A stretch of DNA of 64,000 nucleotides, taken from positions 62,001 through 126,000 of the forward strand of contig DBFJJS010000012.1 in the NCBI GenBank assembly GCA_048393055.1. Reading direction: 5' to 3'. The notes beneath the pieces are model-generated. The model was given only the letters and a program-made list of their open reading frames with translations. It was not told the origin of the DNA and made no database searches. Shown here in pieces: positions 47,506-56,412 of the stretch. The stretch's first letter is position 1; each line of letters starts with the position of its first letter. The position numbers and the translations under genes were made by a program. The DNA comes from Faeciplasma sp048393055. GTDB taxonomy: Bacteria > Bacillota > Clostridia > Oscillospirales > Ruminococcaceae.

Positions 47506-48854
47506 CCTTTGACCACCTCGCAGTTATTTTCTATTACCTCGCCAAGCAGGTCGTAGTCCATTGTATCGGTAATCTTTACATACAGGTACTCTCCCACTGA
47601 CGGCGGAGTGCTTGAGGTGAAGAAAATCTTGCCGTCTATCTCCGGGACTTCGGCGGCGCTTCTTCCGTACCAGCATTCTGCATAGCGGTCATACCCCTCT
47701 GCTACAACCTCTAAGGTTTTTCCGAGCATTTTTTGCGTAAGCTCGTCGCTTATAAGCATCTGTTCCTGCATTATAATGTCTGCGCGGCGGGCTTTTTCTT
47801 CTTCATCGAGCTGCTCCGGCAGGCGGGCGGCGGGAGTGCCGTCCTCGCGGGAGTAAGCAAAGCAGCCCAACCTGTCAAACCGCATTTCCTTGACAAACTC
47901 GCACAGCTTCTCAAACTGCTCTTCAGTTTCCCCGGGGAAGCCCGCGATAAGCGTCGTGCGTATCACTATATCCGGTATCCTTTCGCGGAGCTTGGCTATA
48001 AGCGAACGTATTTCAGACTCGCTCGAAAGGCGGTTCATCCTCTTTAATACCTCGTCGCAGCAGTGCTGGATGGGTATATCGAGATATTTTACGCACTTTG
48101 GCTCTGAGGCTATAACGTCTATGAGCTCGTCGGTTATTCTTTCGGGGTAGGAGTACAGCGTGCGTATCCACTTAAGACCGTCTATTTTGCAAAGCCTTCT
48201 CAAAAGCTCCGGCAGCATACCCTTGCCGTAGATATCCTCGCCGTAGCGGGTGGTGTCCTGCGCCACGAGGATTATTTCACGGTATCCGACCTTGGCAAGC
48301 CATTTTGCCTCATCTACAATGCTTTCAAGCTTTCTTGAGCGAAACCTGCCGCGTATATAAGGAATAGCGCAGTAGGTGCAGCGGTTGTCGCAGCCCTCCG
48401 CTATTTTTATGTATGCGAAGGTATCGGTGGATATTATCCTGCGGGAGTCTATTATAAGCGAGTATTTGTCGCCGTACATATTTATTTTGCCCTCGCCGGA
48501 CATCACCTTTCTTATGACCTCGCCCAACAGCTCGTTAGCGCCGAGTCCCAAAACGGCGTCAAGCTCAGGTATTTCCTTCATGACCTCGTCGCGGTATCTT
48601 TCACTTAAGCAGCCGGTAACAATAACAGCCTTTATTCTGCTCTCCTGCTTGAGGGTACAGAACTCGAGTATTGTTTCTATTGCCTCCTGCTTGGCGGACT
48701 CTATGAACCCGCAGGTGTTTATGACCGCAACGTCTGCCAGAGCGGCGTCCTGGATTATTTCAAACCCCTCTTCCCGGAGGTTATAGAGCATATGCTCGGC
48801 GTCCACCTGGTTTTTAGGGCAGCCTAAGGATACCATCCCAACCTTTATCGGCAT
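47502..48854 (-). CDS. rimO: Ribosomal protein S12 methylthiotransferase
   Basis: Radical-SAM enzyme that methylthiolates an Asp of S12. 450 aa. The first 4Fe-4S cluster ligands are Cys12, Cys48 and Cys82 (SLGCPKNQVDAEHM, VINTCGF, TGCLSE); the radical-SAM cluster is Cys155, Cys159, Cys162 (EGCDNRCTYCAIPYIRG). The C-terminal TRAM domain ends at VEGYDRYAECWYGR and beyond. rimO-pgsA-(recX) is a common Firmicutes neighbourhood. Confidence 0.97.
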   Translation of the reverse strand: MPIKVGMVSLGCPKNQVDAEHMLYNLREEGFEIIQDAALADVAVINTCGFIESAKQEAIETILEFCTLKQESRIKAVIVTGCLSERYRDEVMKEIPELDAVLGLGANELLGEVIRKVMSGEGKINMYGDKYSLIIDSRRIISTDTFAYIKIAEGCDNRCTYCAIPYIRGRFRSRKLESIVDEAKWLAKVGYREIILVAQDTTRYGEDIYGKGMLPELLRRLCKIDGLKWIRTLYSYPERITDELIDVIASEPKCVKYLDIPIQHCCDEVLKRMNRLSSESEIRSLIAKLRERIPDIVIRTTLIAGFPGETEEQFEKLCEFVKEMRFDRLGCFAYSREDGTPAARLPEQLDEEEKARRADIIMQEQMLISDELTQKMLGKTLEVVAEGYDRYAECWYGRSAAEVPEIDGKIFFTSSTPPSVGEYLYVKITDTMDYDLLGEVIENNCEVVKG

Positions 48855-48883
48855 ATAACAAGTTCCTTTCGTCTTAGCTGTGA

Positions 48884-49498
48884 TTACTTATCTGCGTATA
48901 AAAAAGCGTCCAGCGCGGCGTTTATGTCCTCATAGGAATAGCCCAGGCGGTAGAGCGCCGCCTTTACGCGCCTGAGACCTTTTTCATCGTCTAAATACGC
49001 GCGGTATTTTCTTTCTATAAGCTCCGCAAGCCTTTCACGCGAGCTGTCATCATACTCGCCAAGGGACTTTGCTATAATTTCTTCAGGTATCCCCTTTTGG
49101 CGCATTTCCATTTTTGCGCGCATGACCCCGTGCTTCTTTTTAACGCAGAGCTGCTCTGCCAAAAGGGCGGCGTATCTTCTGTCGTCTATAAGACCCATGC
49201 CGACAAGCCGCTCCATTACCTCGTAGCATATATCCTCGCTGTACGACTGGCTGAGCTTTTTAAACATCTCGACATAGGAATAGTCCCTTCCGTCGAGAAG
49301 GTACAGAGCGCGCTCCTTTGCGCGTCTTAGCTCGCTTGAGCGCTCAATCTCCGCCAGCGCGACGTCCGGAAGGGAAAGCCCCGGGGAAAGATTATACTCA
49401 AGCGCCGTTTCACGGCTTACAAAAAGCTGTTTTCCGTCAGAAAGGCTCACGCTCAGCACGCCGCCCTTATACGGCTCTATTTTTTCTATTACAGCCAT
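48884..49498 (-). CDS. recX: RecA regulator RecX
   Basis: Binds RecA filaments and modulates strand exchange. 204 aa, longer than E. coli RecX. The family repeats are visible as RRAKERALYLLDGRDYSYVE, GLIDDRRYAALLAEQLCVKK, GVMRAKMEMRQKGIPEEIIA and KAALYRLGYSYEDINAALD. It lies just downstream of recA on the same strand, 24 nt away. Confidence 0.9.
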   Translation of the reverse strand: MAVIEKIEPYKGGVLSVSLSDGKQLFVSRETALEYNLSPGLSLPDVALAEIERSSELRRAKERALYLLDGRDYSYVEMFKKLSQSYSEDICYEVMERLVGMGLIDDRRYAALLAEQLCVKKKHGVMRAKMEMRQKGIPEEIIAKSLGEYDDSSRERLAELIERKYRAYLDDEKGLRRVKAALYRLGYSYEDINAALDAFLYADK

Positions 49499-49522
49499 GT
49501 TTTAAGCATTTTAAGCCTGCCG

Positions 49523-50731
49523 TCAGCTCTCGGCGGGTGTAAACTCGTCGAAGTCCTCGTCGTCCGCCTCGACGGTAACGGAGGAGACGGATGCGGAATA
49601 TCCTCCCTCGACGGAATCTGCCGCTTTTTCTGCCGCCGCATTGGCAGCTGCCGACAGAGCCGCGGCTTTTTTATTTTTCTTGGAAGCCATCACAAGGTTG
49701 TCCCTTTGCTCTTTTATCTTCTGCTCGATTTCAGCCATTACGTCGGGGTTGTTGGTCAAAAATTCCTTGGTGTTGTCGCGTCCCTGACCTATTTTGTTGC
49801 CGTCGTAGCTGTACCATGCGCCGGATTTGTGTATTATGTCGAGCTCGGTCGCGATATCCACTATCTCCCCGACTCTTGAAATGCCCTTGCCGTACATAAT
49901 GTCGAACTCGGCTTCCTTGAACGGCGGAGCGACCTTGTTTTTTACTACCTTGCATCTTGTGCGGTTGCCTATTACCTCGGCGCCGTTTTTAATAGCTTCG
50001 CCGCGGCGCACCTCGATCCTCACCGAGGAGTAGAACTTAAGCGCCCTTCCTCCGGGGGTGGTTTCGGGGTTGCCGTATATCACGCCTATTTTTTCTCTCA
50101 CCTGGTTTATAAATATCGCGACGCAGTTCGACTTCGATATAACGCCTGTGAGCTTTCTCATCGCCTGAGACATAAGCCTTGCAAGCTGTCCGACGTGGTT
50201 GTCGCCCATTTCACCGTCGATTTCAGCTTTTGTTACCATTGCCGCTACCGAGTCCAAAACAATAACGTCGATAGCGCCGGAGCGCACCAACGCCTCCGCA
50301 ATTTCAAGCGCCTGCTCTCCCGAATCCGGCTGAGACACCAGCATGGAGTCGATGTCAACTCCGAGCTGGGACGCGTACACCGGGTCAAGCGCATGCTCGA
50401 CGTCTATAAACGCGACCTCTCCGCCAAGCTTTTGAGCCTCCGCCACGATATGCAGCGCGACGGTGGTTTTTCCCGAGCTTTCCGGACCGTATATTTCAAC
50501 GATCCTTCCCCTTGGCACGCCGCCTATTCCAAGCGCCATGTCGAGGTTCATGGAGCCTGTCGGTATAGCCTCGACATTCATGGTGGTGTTCTGACCCAAG
50601 CGCATGACTGCGCCTGCGCCATAGGCTTTTTCTATCTGCGCTATGGCGGTTTCAAGAGCTTTTTTCTTCTCGTCCTTAGACTGAGCCGCCGAGGGAATGT
50701 TTTTCTTTTCAACAGTTTTCTTCATTGCCAT
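49523..50731 (-). CDS. recA: RecA recombinase
   Basis: 402 aa, ATP-dependent strand exchange and SOS coprotease. Walker A is GPESSGKT (82-89); VIVLDSVAA is Walker B, and NQVREKIGVIYGNPETTPGG covers loop L2. The C-terminal tail is acidic (VEADDEDFDEFTPAES). ATG 50731 has CCGGAGG 9 nt upstream; longer in-frame extensions lack a site. No LexA-type box was found upstream. Followed by recX. Confidence 0.98.
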   Translation of the reverse strand: MAMKKTVEKKNIPSAAQSKDEKKKALETAIAQIEKAYGAGAVMRLGQNTTMNVEAIPTGSMNLDMALGIGGVPRGRIVEIYGPESSGKTTVALHIVAEAQKLGGEVAFIDVEHALDPVYASQLGVDIDSMLVSQPDSGEQALEIAEALVRSGAIDVIVLDSVAAMVTKAEIDGEMGDNHVGQLARLMSQAMRKLTGVISKSNCVAIFINQVREKIGVIYGNPETTPGGRALKFYSSVRIEVRRGEAIKNGAEVIGNRTRCKVVKNKVAPPFKEAEFDIMYGKGISRVGEIVDIATELDIIHKSGAWYSYDGNKIGQGRDNTKEFLTNNPDVMAEIEQKIKEQRDNLVMASKKNKKAAALSAAANAAAEKAADSVEGGYSASVSSVTVEADDEDFDEFTPAES

Positions 50732-50781
50732 TTTGACAGCCTCCGGTTTATAAGATAAAATACTGAGCTTCTTTAGTTTAT

Positions 50782-50810
50782 AGTATAGCACTTTGCGCGA
50801 CCGGTGTACA
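50782..50810 (-). promoter_or_regulatory. Possible promoter of recA
   Basis: Minus strand: TGTACA (50810-50805), 17-bp spacer, TATACT (50787-50782), about 50 bp before recA. The -35 hexamer is itself palindromic. Confidence 0.5.
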
Positions 50811-50819
50811 GCATATTGA

Positions 50820-50835
50820 GTACAAAAAAATGTAC
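50820..50835 (-). promoter_or_regulatory. Inverted repeat upstream of the recA promoter
   Basis: GTACA-N6-TGTAC, perfect 5-bp arms, immediately after the prmC stop and 10 bp from the -35 box of recA. It is not a LexA (GAAC-N4-GTTC) box. It could be a site for another regulator or a chance palindrome. Confidence 0.35.
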
Positions 50836-50837
50836 TG

Positions 50838-51683
50838 CTATGCCCTTGCCGTCACGACCCTGTCCTTTCCCGCCAGGTCCCTGACTGCTTTTACGTCCGT
50901 ATAACCGCAGGACAAAAGAATTTTAGACACCTCGTCCGCCTGGGTATGCCCGATTTCAAACGCGATATATCCGCCCCGCGGCTGCGACTTTTTCCATACC
51001 GCCGCAATTTTTTTGTAGTAGTCGAGGCCGTCCTCGCCGCCGTAAAGCGCGGTTTTGGGTTCAAAGCCGACCTCGAGCTGGAGCGAGCGCATGTTGCCGC
51101 CGCTGAGATACGGCGGGTTGCAGGTTATAAGGTCTATTCCGGAAAAGAGCGCTGTGCTGCTTTCATCCAGCACGTCCAGCTTAAAAGGAGTTACCGCAGC
51201 TTTGTGACGGCTGATGTTTTTTTCAAGATAACAAAACGCCTTATCGTAAAGCTCCACGGCATACACCGCGCTGCACTTGAGCATCTTTGACAGCACTATT
51301 GGGATACACCCCGTCCCGCTGCACAAATCAAGGAGCTTAACGCCGCTTTTGCCTCTCATAAGAGAAATTGCTGCGTCTATCAGCGTTTCGGTGTCCTGCC
51401 TCGGAATCAAAACGCCCTCTCCGACGCAAAAATCCATGCCGTAAAATTCCCATTCGCCGATTATATACTGTATAGGCGTCCCGAACAGCCTTTTTTTAAG
51501 CATATCCTCAAGCCGCGTGCTTTCCTGCACGGTCATTTCGCGCTCAAGGCGACCAGCCAGCAGGTCCAGACCGAAGCTGCGGGAGAATATCTGCTCGAAA
51601 ATTATTTTAGCTTCCAGCCCGCCGTCCTCTACGCCCGCCTCAAGCAGCCGCTTTGCGGTTCTGGCGTAGTCGTCTTTTACCAT
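50838..51683 (-). CDS. prmC: Release factor glutamine N5-methyltransferase PrmC
   Basis: Methylates the GGQ glutamine of release factors RF1 and RF2. 281 aa. N-terminal helical domain, then VGEGVLIPRQDTETLID, the SAM-binding LLDLCSGTGCIPIVLSK and catalytic NPPY (LITCNPPYLSGG). Its start overlaps the end of the YqhQ-like gene by 7 nt. Here prfA, its usual neighbour, is not adjacent. Confidence 0.95.
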   Translation of the reverse strand: MVKDDYARTAKRLLEAGVEDGGLEAKIIFEQIFSRSFGLDLLAGRLEREMTVQESTRLEDMLKKRLFGTPIQYIIGEWEFYGMDFCVGEGVLIPRQDTETLIDAAISLMRGKSGVKLLDLCSGTGCIPIVLSKMLKCSAVYAVELYDKAFCYLEKNISRHKAAVTPFKLDVLDESSTALFSGIDLITCNPPYLSGGNMRSLQLEVGFEPKTALYGGEDGLDYYKKIAAVWKKSQPRGGYIAFEIGHTQADEVSKILLSCGYTDVKAVRDLAGKDRVVTARA

Positions 51684-52648
51684 CTGTCGCTTTCCTTATC
51701 CTCGGGAATGCATGGCACAAACGCGGTAAGCGCCACCTCTATCTGGCTTTCATCCGGCTCGCGCGTGGTAAGCCTTTGAATCCAAAGCCCCGGCGCGGAT
51801 ATTATTTTTGTAACGATGTTGTCGTATCTGCCATTGAGCCTTATGATCTCATACGCTATCGAGACAATTACCGGCAGCACGCAGAGCTTTAAAAGCGCCC
51901 TGAGCCAAACGCTGTCCCACGGGAGCATGAACAGCGTGTTTATAATTATGGAAATAAACAGCACGAGGAAGATAAACGAAGTTCCGCAGCGCGGATGGAA
52001 GCGGGTGTGCTTTTTTATGTTTTCCACGGTAAGCTCGTCGCCGGATTCATAGCAGGCGATGGTTTTGTGCTCTGCGCCGTGGTATTCGTAGGTGCGCCTG
52101 ATGTCCTTCAGGCGGCTTGTGAGCCAAATGTAAAATACGAAGATTCCTATCTTTATTGCACCCTCTATGACGTTTTTTAGAATGTAAATGTCGTCAAGGG
52201 CGGGGATGAGCATTGAAAGGCCTCTTGTCGCGAGCGCGGGCAGGTATACAAATAAAGCCACCGCCAAAAGAACTCCGAGGACTCCCGATATCATCATTAC
52301 GACAGACATCAACTTGTCTCCGAATTTTTCGGTTATCCATTTTTCAAGTTTGGACGGCTCTACCTCCTCTTCTCCCTGCATTGCCTTGTCGGCGGACTTT
52401 GATATACACCTGTAGCCGTCTATGAGAGTAGTGACGAAGTTGACAGGTCCGCGTATAAACGGGGTCTTTTGATACCATTTCTGCTTTGGCAGGCTCCATT
52501 TCTCAAGGTCTATGTTTCCGTCGGGAAGCCTTACCGCCATCGCCTCGGTATCTATCCCTTTCATCATAACGCCTTCAATCAGCGCCTGACCGCCTATTCT
52601 TGTTTTAAACTTGCAGCTTTTATTGCAGCCGCCGTCTTTTTTTGACAT
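51677..52648 (-). CDS. DUF1385/YqhQ-like membrane protein
   Basis: 323 aa, four to five transmembrane segments. IGGQALIEGVMMKGIDTEAM at the N terminus and TYEYHGAEHKTIACYESGDE plus HTRFHPRCGTSFIFLV are the family signature; the conserved Cys and His suggest metal binding, but the function is unknown. In many Clostridia it neighbours prmC, as here. ATG 52648 follows AGAAGG with normal spacing; an upstream GTG/TTG extension is not supported. Confidence 0.9.
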   Translation of the reverse strand: MSKKDGGCNKSCKFKTRIGGQALIEGVMMKGIDTEAMAVRLPDGNIDLEKWSLPKQKWYQKTPFIRGPVNFVTTLIDGYRCISKSADKAMQGEEEVEPSKLEKWITEKFGDKLMSVVMMISGVLGVLLAVALFVYLPALATRGLSMLIPALDDIYILKNVIEGAIKIGIFVFYIWLTSRLKDIRRTYEYHGAEHKTIACYESGDELTVENIKKHTRFHPRCGTSFIFLVLFISIIINTLFMLPWDSVWLRALLKLCVLPVIVSIAYEIIRLNGRYDNIVTKIISAPGLWIQRLTTREPDESQIEVALTAFVPCIPEDKESDRW

Positions 52649-52681
52649 AGCAAACCTTCTTTCTGGGGAATTCAATATTAC

Positions 52682-54103
52682 TTATTCAGCCTTTGTATGC
52701 TGCTGAACCGGAAGCGTTATCATTACGGTGGTGCCCTTGCCGAGCTGGCTGTTGATTATAAGGCTTCCTCCGTGCATTTCTATTATTTCGTTCGCAACCG
52801 CAAGCCCTATTCCGGAGCCGCGGCGGGTGTGATTTGCTTTGTAAAATTTTGTCTTAATCTTAGGGAGATCCTCTTCTGCTATACCTACTCCGACGTCCGA
52901 GACCAGCACGACGATTTCGCCCTTCTTCTCATACGCCTCGACCGAAACCGTTCCTCCCGGGTTGGAGTATTTTACCGCGTTGTCGATAATATTTATAAAC
53001 ACCTGCCTGAGCCTTGACTTATCTCCCCAGACAAGCGGAAGCATCTCGGGCTCGTAGTATTTCAGCTCTATTCCGAGCGATTTTGCCCTTTCCGTGTAGA
53101 TAAGCACCGCCTCGCCGAGCTCCGCAAGGATATCGCAGGTCTCCATTTTAAGGGTGAATCTGCCGTCCTGAATTCTCGAGAAGTCCAAAAGCTCCTCTAC
53201 CATGTCCGAAAGGCGTTCGGTTTCCCCAGTTATAACTCTCATGGCTTTTTGAACGGTTTCGGGGTCGTCCGCCATTTGGAGCGCGGTTTCGCTCCAGCCC
53301 TTTATCGCGGTGAGCGGCGTTCTAAGCTCGTGTGAAACGGAGGATATGAATTCGTTTTTTACCTTATCGGAGTTTGCAAGCTCCGCGGCCATGTAGTTTA
53401 TCGCGTCGGACAGCTCGCCTATTTCGTCGTCGCTGGTTTTTTCTATTCTTTCCTTGAAATCTCCCTGGGCATATTTTCTTGCGATTGCGCTCATCTGGCG
53501 CACCGGCATAACGATCGACCGTACAAAATACATTCCCGAAAACAGCATCAAAAGAACAATTCCCACCAGCACGGCGGAGAGGACAAAACCAAGCTTTAAC
53601 ATCTGGCTGTCCACAAGCTCAAGCGAAGTCATTATCCTGAGCGCGCTGTATTCGCTTGCCAATCCGGAGAGGATCGCCGTGTAGCACATTACCCGCTCGC
53701 CGCTTTCAAGACTGAGTATCTGATAATATGTGAGGTCTTCCGACGCCCTTGCAGCTTCATAGTCGCCGAGCTCCATCCAGTCCGCCGGCTGAAACCCGGA
53801 GCTTGTAAGTGTTACCGTTCCCGCAGAGCTAAGAGCGACAAGCTCGTATTTATCCTTTTCGGAAAAGTCCTGTATAATGCTCCTTACCTCCGAGCGGTAG
53901 CTTGCCTGGGAGTAGTAGCCGGACAGCTCTGAGGTAAGAGTCTCCATCCTTGAAATCAGGGATTGGCGTATTGAGGAAATATAGTAGTTGTTGACTATGA
54001 TTAACGTGAATGCCTCTACCACAATCAAAATGGCAAGAACTATCCCAAGCGAGTTTATAAGCCAGCGCTTTGTTATGCTGTGTTTTTTAACTGCTCCCAA
54101 CAT
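52682..54103 (-). CDS. Sensor histidine kinase
   Basis: Membrane sensor of 473 aa. Transmembrane segments near 15-37 and 170-194 enclose an extracytoplasmic sensing domain of about 130 residues. A HAMP linker follows (199-250), then HisKA with phospho-acceptor His258 (SSVSHELRTPLTAIKGW) and the ATPase domain with N-box (NIIDNAVKYSNPGG) and GSGIGLAVANEI. ATG 54103 follows GGGGAGAG. It pairs with the response regulator 134 nt upstream; the ligand is unknown. Confidence 0.94.
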   Translation of the reverse strand: MLGAVKKHSITKRWLINSLGIVLAILIVVEAFTLIIVNNYYISSIRQSLISRMETLTSELSGYYSQASYRSEVRSIIQDFSEKDKYELVALSSAGTVTLTSSGFQPADWMELGDYEAARASEDLTYYQILSLESGERVMCYTAILSGLASEYSALRIMTSLELVDSQMLKLGFVLSAVLVGIVLLMLFSGMYFVRSIVMPVRQMSAIARKYAQGDFKERIEKTSDDEIGELSDAINYMAAELANSDKVKNEFISSVSHELRTPLTAIKGWSETALQMADDPETVQKAMRVITGETERLSDMVEELLDFSRIQDGRFTLKMETCDILAELGEAVLIYTERAKSLGIELKYYEPEMLPLVWGDKSRLRQVFINIIDNAVKYSNPGGTVSVEAYEKKGEIVVLVSDVGVGIAEEDLPKIKTKFYKANHTRRGSGIGLAVANEIIEMHGGSLIINSQLGKGTTVMITLPVQQHTKAE

Positions 54104-54237
54104 AAGCTCTCCCCAAGCCAAAGATGCCCCGCAGCCTTAGCGGGTGGTTTATATGCAAGTCAAAAGGTCAAGGACCGACCTGCAGGAAGACGAAAAGCCG
54201 GTTACTGCTTATCGTCAGACATTGCTCCATCCAGACC

Positions 54238-54945
54238 CTATTCTGCAGCGTCGGAATTCCATTTATAACCGTATCCCCATATCGTAATAATGTATTTTGG
54301 GTTTGACGGCTCGTCCTCTATCTTTATTCTTATGCGCCTTATATTTACGTCTACTATTTTTTCCTCGCCGTAATAACTTTCTCCCCATATGTGATGGAGA
54401 ATGCTGAGTCTGTCAAGCGCGGTGTTCTGATTTTTTAAAAAGTACTCCATTATCTGATATTCTACCTGGGTCAAGTCTATAGGCACACCGTTTTTCGTCA
54501 CCACGCGGCTTTTAAAGTTAATGGTAAACGGTCCGGAGCGCACCTCACTCTGCTTTTCGGTCTTCGAGCCGGTTAGGCTCACCCTGCGGCAGATGGCGTC
54601 CACTCTTGCTATGAGCTCCGAAATCGAAAACGGCTTAGTGATGTAGTCGTCCGCTCCTATCATAAGTGAGGAAACCTTGTCCATCTCCTGGGATTTTGCG
54701 CTCAGCATTATTATGCCTATGTTGTCGCTTCTTTCCCTGAGTCTGCGGCAGACCGCAAAGCCGTCCATTCCTGGCATCATTATATCGAGCAGCACGGCGT
54801 CGAAGTTGCCTTCAGCGTCATCAAACGCTTTAATTGCGTCCTCACCGCAGCTTACGTCCACAACGTCGTATCCGCTTCTTTTCAGGTTCAGGACCACAAA
54901 CTCCCTTATCGAGTCCTCATCCTCGCAAACAAGAATACGCTTCAT
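54238..54945 (-). CDS. OmpR/PhoB-family response regulator
   Basis: 235 aa. The receiver domain has phospho-acceptor Asp54 (VLLDIMMPGMDGF), acidic pair CEDED at the N terminus and Lys104 (DYITKPFSISE). The C-terminal winged-helix domain is seen in QVEYQIMEYFLKNQNTALDR and VDVNIRRIRIKIED. Gene order is regulator then kinase, on the same strand, a typical pair. The 134-nt gap between them contains a CCCGC/GCGGG hairpin. Confidence 0.95.
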   Translation of the reverse strand: MKRILVCEDEDSIREFVVLNLKRSGYDVVDVSCGEDAIKAFDDAEGNFDAVLLDIMMPGMDGFAVCRRLRERSDNIGIIMLSAKSQEMDKVSSLMIGADDYITKPFSISELIARVDAICRRVSLTGSKTEKQSEVRSGPFTINFKSRVVTKNGVPIDLTQVEYQIMEYFLKNQNTALDRLSILHHIWGESYYGEEKIVDVNIRRIRIKIEDEPSNPKYIITIWGYGYKWNSDAAE

Positions 54946-54972
54946 TATATCACTCCCTCGAAATTTATTTCT

Positions 54973-56283
54973 TTATTGTCCTATAAAATACATGTTGCTT
55001 CTTATTTCATCGTTCGTAAGCAGCAGCGGCTCGCTTTCGTCCGCAATGTTTTTATACATGTAGCACACAAAATCTGTTCCGCCGATGTAGCTGTAGCCGT
55101 TATCCAAGTATATTTGCTTGTTTTCCGGGTCAACAGCGGCGATGCTCATCAGCCTTGGCATATCGGATACGTTTTGAAGCTCGTAATCGTATTTTGAGAA
55201 TACGGTTTCACCCGTGTCGGCGTCCTGCGCTACTGTGACAAAGTTTTGCCAGCGGTTCGGGAGCTTAAAGATGTAGCCGGCAGCCGCGTTAAAGTAGCTC
55301 TGCGCCTCTTCTGTAAACGAACCGCTCTCGATATCATAATCCAGCCACCTTGTGAGGTGCTCTATGTTCGACTGTGTAAGCGGTGAGTATCCCAAAAACG
55401 GGCTTATAATCGGTATTTCTACGCTTCCGTCGCCATCAAAATCCATGGTCGGGTATCCAAGCATCCGGCCTGTCGCTAAAAGAAGCTCCGAGTTGTCCGA
55501 AGTGGGTGATACTATAACGCCGTCGCTCATATATACGATTTCGGTAAAGGTTATTGAGTTCTCGTTTACCGTGTCTATAAACAGAGCATTCACGCCTTGG
55601 TCAACCTCTCCAAAGCTACACCCGGATATATACGCGGCGCTTGAAGAGAGTGTTCGCTCCCTTGTGATATAATCGAGACCGTCCAGCGTTTTTATAACGC
55701 TTACCGTGACCTCCGTCCCGGCTTTTTTAACTATTACGGTCTCGTCAGTTCCGCAGCTGTCGATATCCCATCTGTCCAAAACGGAATAGGCGCTGTCGTA
55801 AATCGAAGTCAATACGCCGCCGGCGTATCTGTAAATGCTGACGCTGCCTTCCTCGTATGACAATCCGCCGTATCCTATTATTATATCGACGGTTTCGCCA
55901 TAGTCTGCTAAAATAACAGTATCGACATATGTTCCTCTGCCAGCAAGCTCGTACATTGCATGCCACTTGCCGTCCCCGCTGCTGTCTAAAACCGATACCC
56001 GCACGTTTTGGGCACCACTTTGTCCGGATATAGTGTAAAATGCCAGCGCCTCGTCATTGCCGTCGCCGTCTATGTCCGCTACAATAAAAGCGGAGCGATA
56101 GTCACCGGAGCGCGGGTACGACGGCGCTACCGCCGCGCCTACGCTTTCAATCAGAGCCTGATGAATGGCTGCCTGCTCGTCCGCGACGCTGGGTGCGGAA
56201 AGCAGATTATCAATGGAAAATGTCAGCGCCTCGCAGCCGCAGAGCATAAGGCACGTGAAAATAATTATAAAAGCTCTCTTCAC
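54973..56283 (-). CDS. Lipoprotein with EF-hand-like DxDxDG repeats, unknown
   Basis: 436 aa from GTG 56283, which has GGAGG about 10 nt upstream; lipobox LCGC (Cys17). It contains FIVADIDGDGNDEALAFYTI and PTMDFDGDGSVEIPIIS, calcium-binding-loop motifs as found in VCBS/FG-GAP-type beta-propeller proteins. The rest is beta-rich and acidic. No named family assigned. It lies 27 nt before the two-component genes on the same strand and may be in that transcription unit, perhaps linked to the signal they sense. Confidence 0.7.
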   Translation of the reverse strand: MKRAFIIIFTCLMLCGCEALTFSIDNLLSAPSVADEQAAIHQALIESVGAAVAPSYPRSGDYRSAFIVADIDGDGNDEALAFYTISGQSGAQNVRVSVLDSSGDGKWHAMYELAGRGTYVDTVILADYGETVDIIIGYGGLSYEEGSVSIYRYAGGVLTSIYDSAYSVLDRWDIDSCGTDETVIVKKAGTEVTVSVIKTLDGLDYITRERTLSSSAAYISGCSFGEVDQGVNALFIDTVNENSITFTEIVYMSDGVIVSPTSDNSELLLATGRMLGYPTMDFDGDGSVEIPIISPFLGYSPLTQSNIEHLTRWLDYDIESGSFTEEAQSYFNAAAGYIFKLPNRWQNFVTVAQDADTGETVFSKYDYELQNVSDMPRLMSIAAVDPENKQIYLDNGYSYIGGTDFVCYMYKNIADESEPLLLTNDEIRSNMYFIGQ

Positions 56284-56412
56284 CGCCGGCACCTCCGCAA
56301 AAATCAAAAACAGGATAAGGCTTATATGCTGTGCATACAAAACCTCACCCTATTATACTACAAACTATATATTGTTGCAAGCGCAAAGCGCGAATACGAT
56401 AATATAAAAACG

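Noticed and set aside
50732..50840. LexA box upstream of recA
   Set aside because: No GAAC-N4-GTTC pattern is visible on either strand between prmC and recA.
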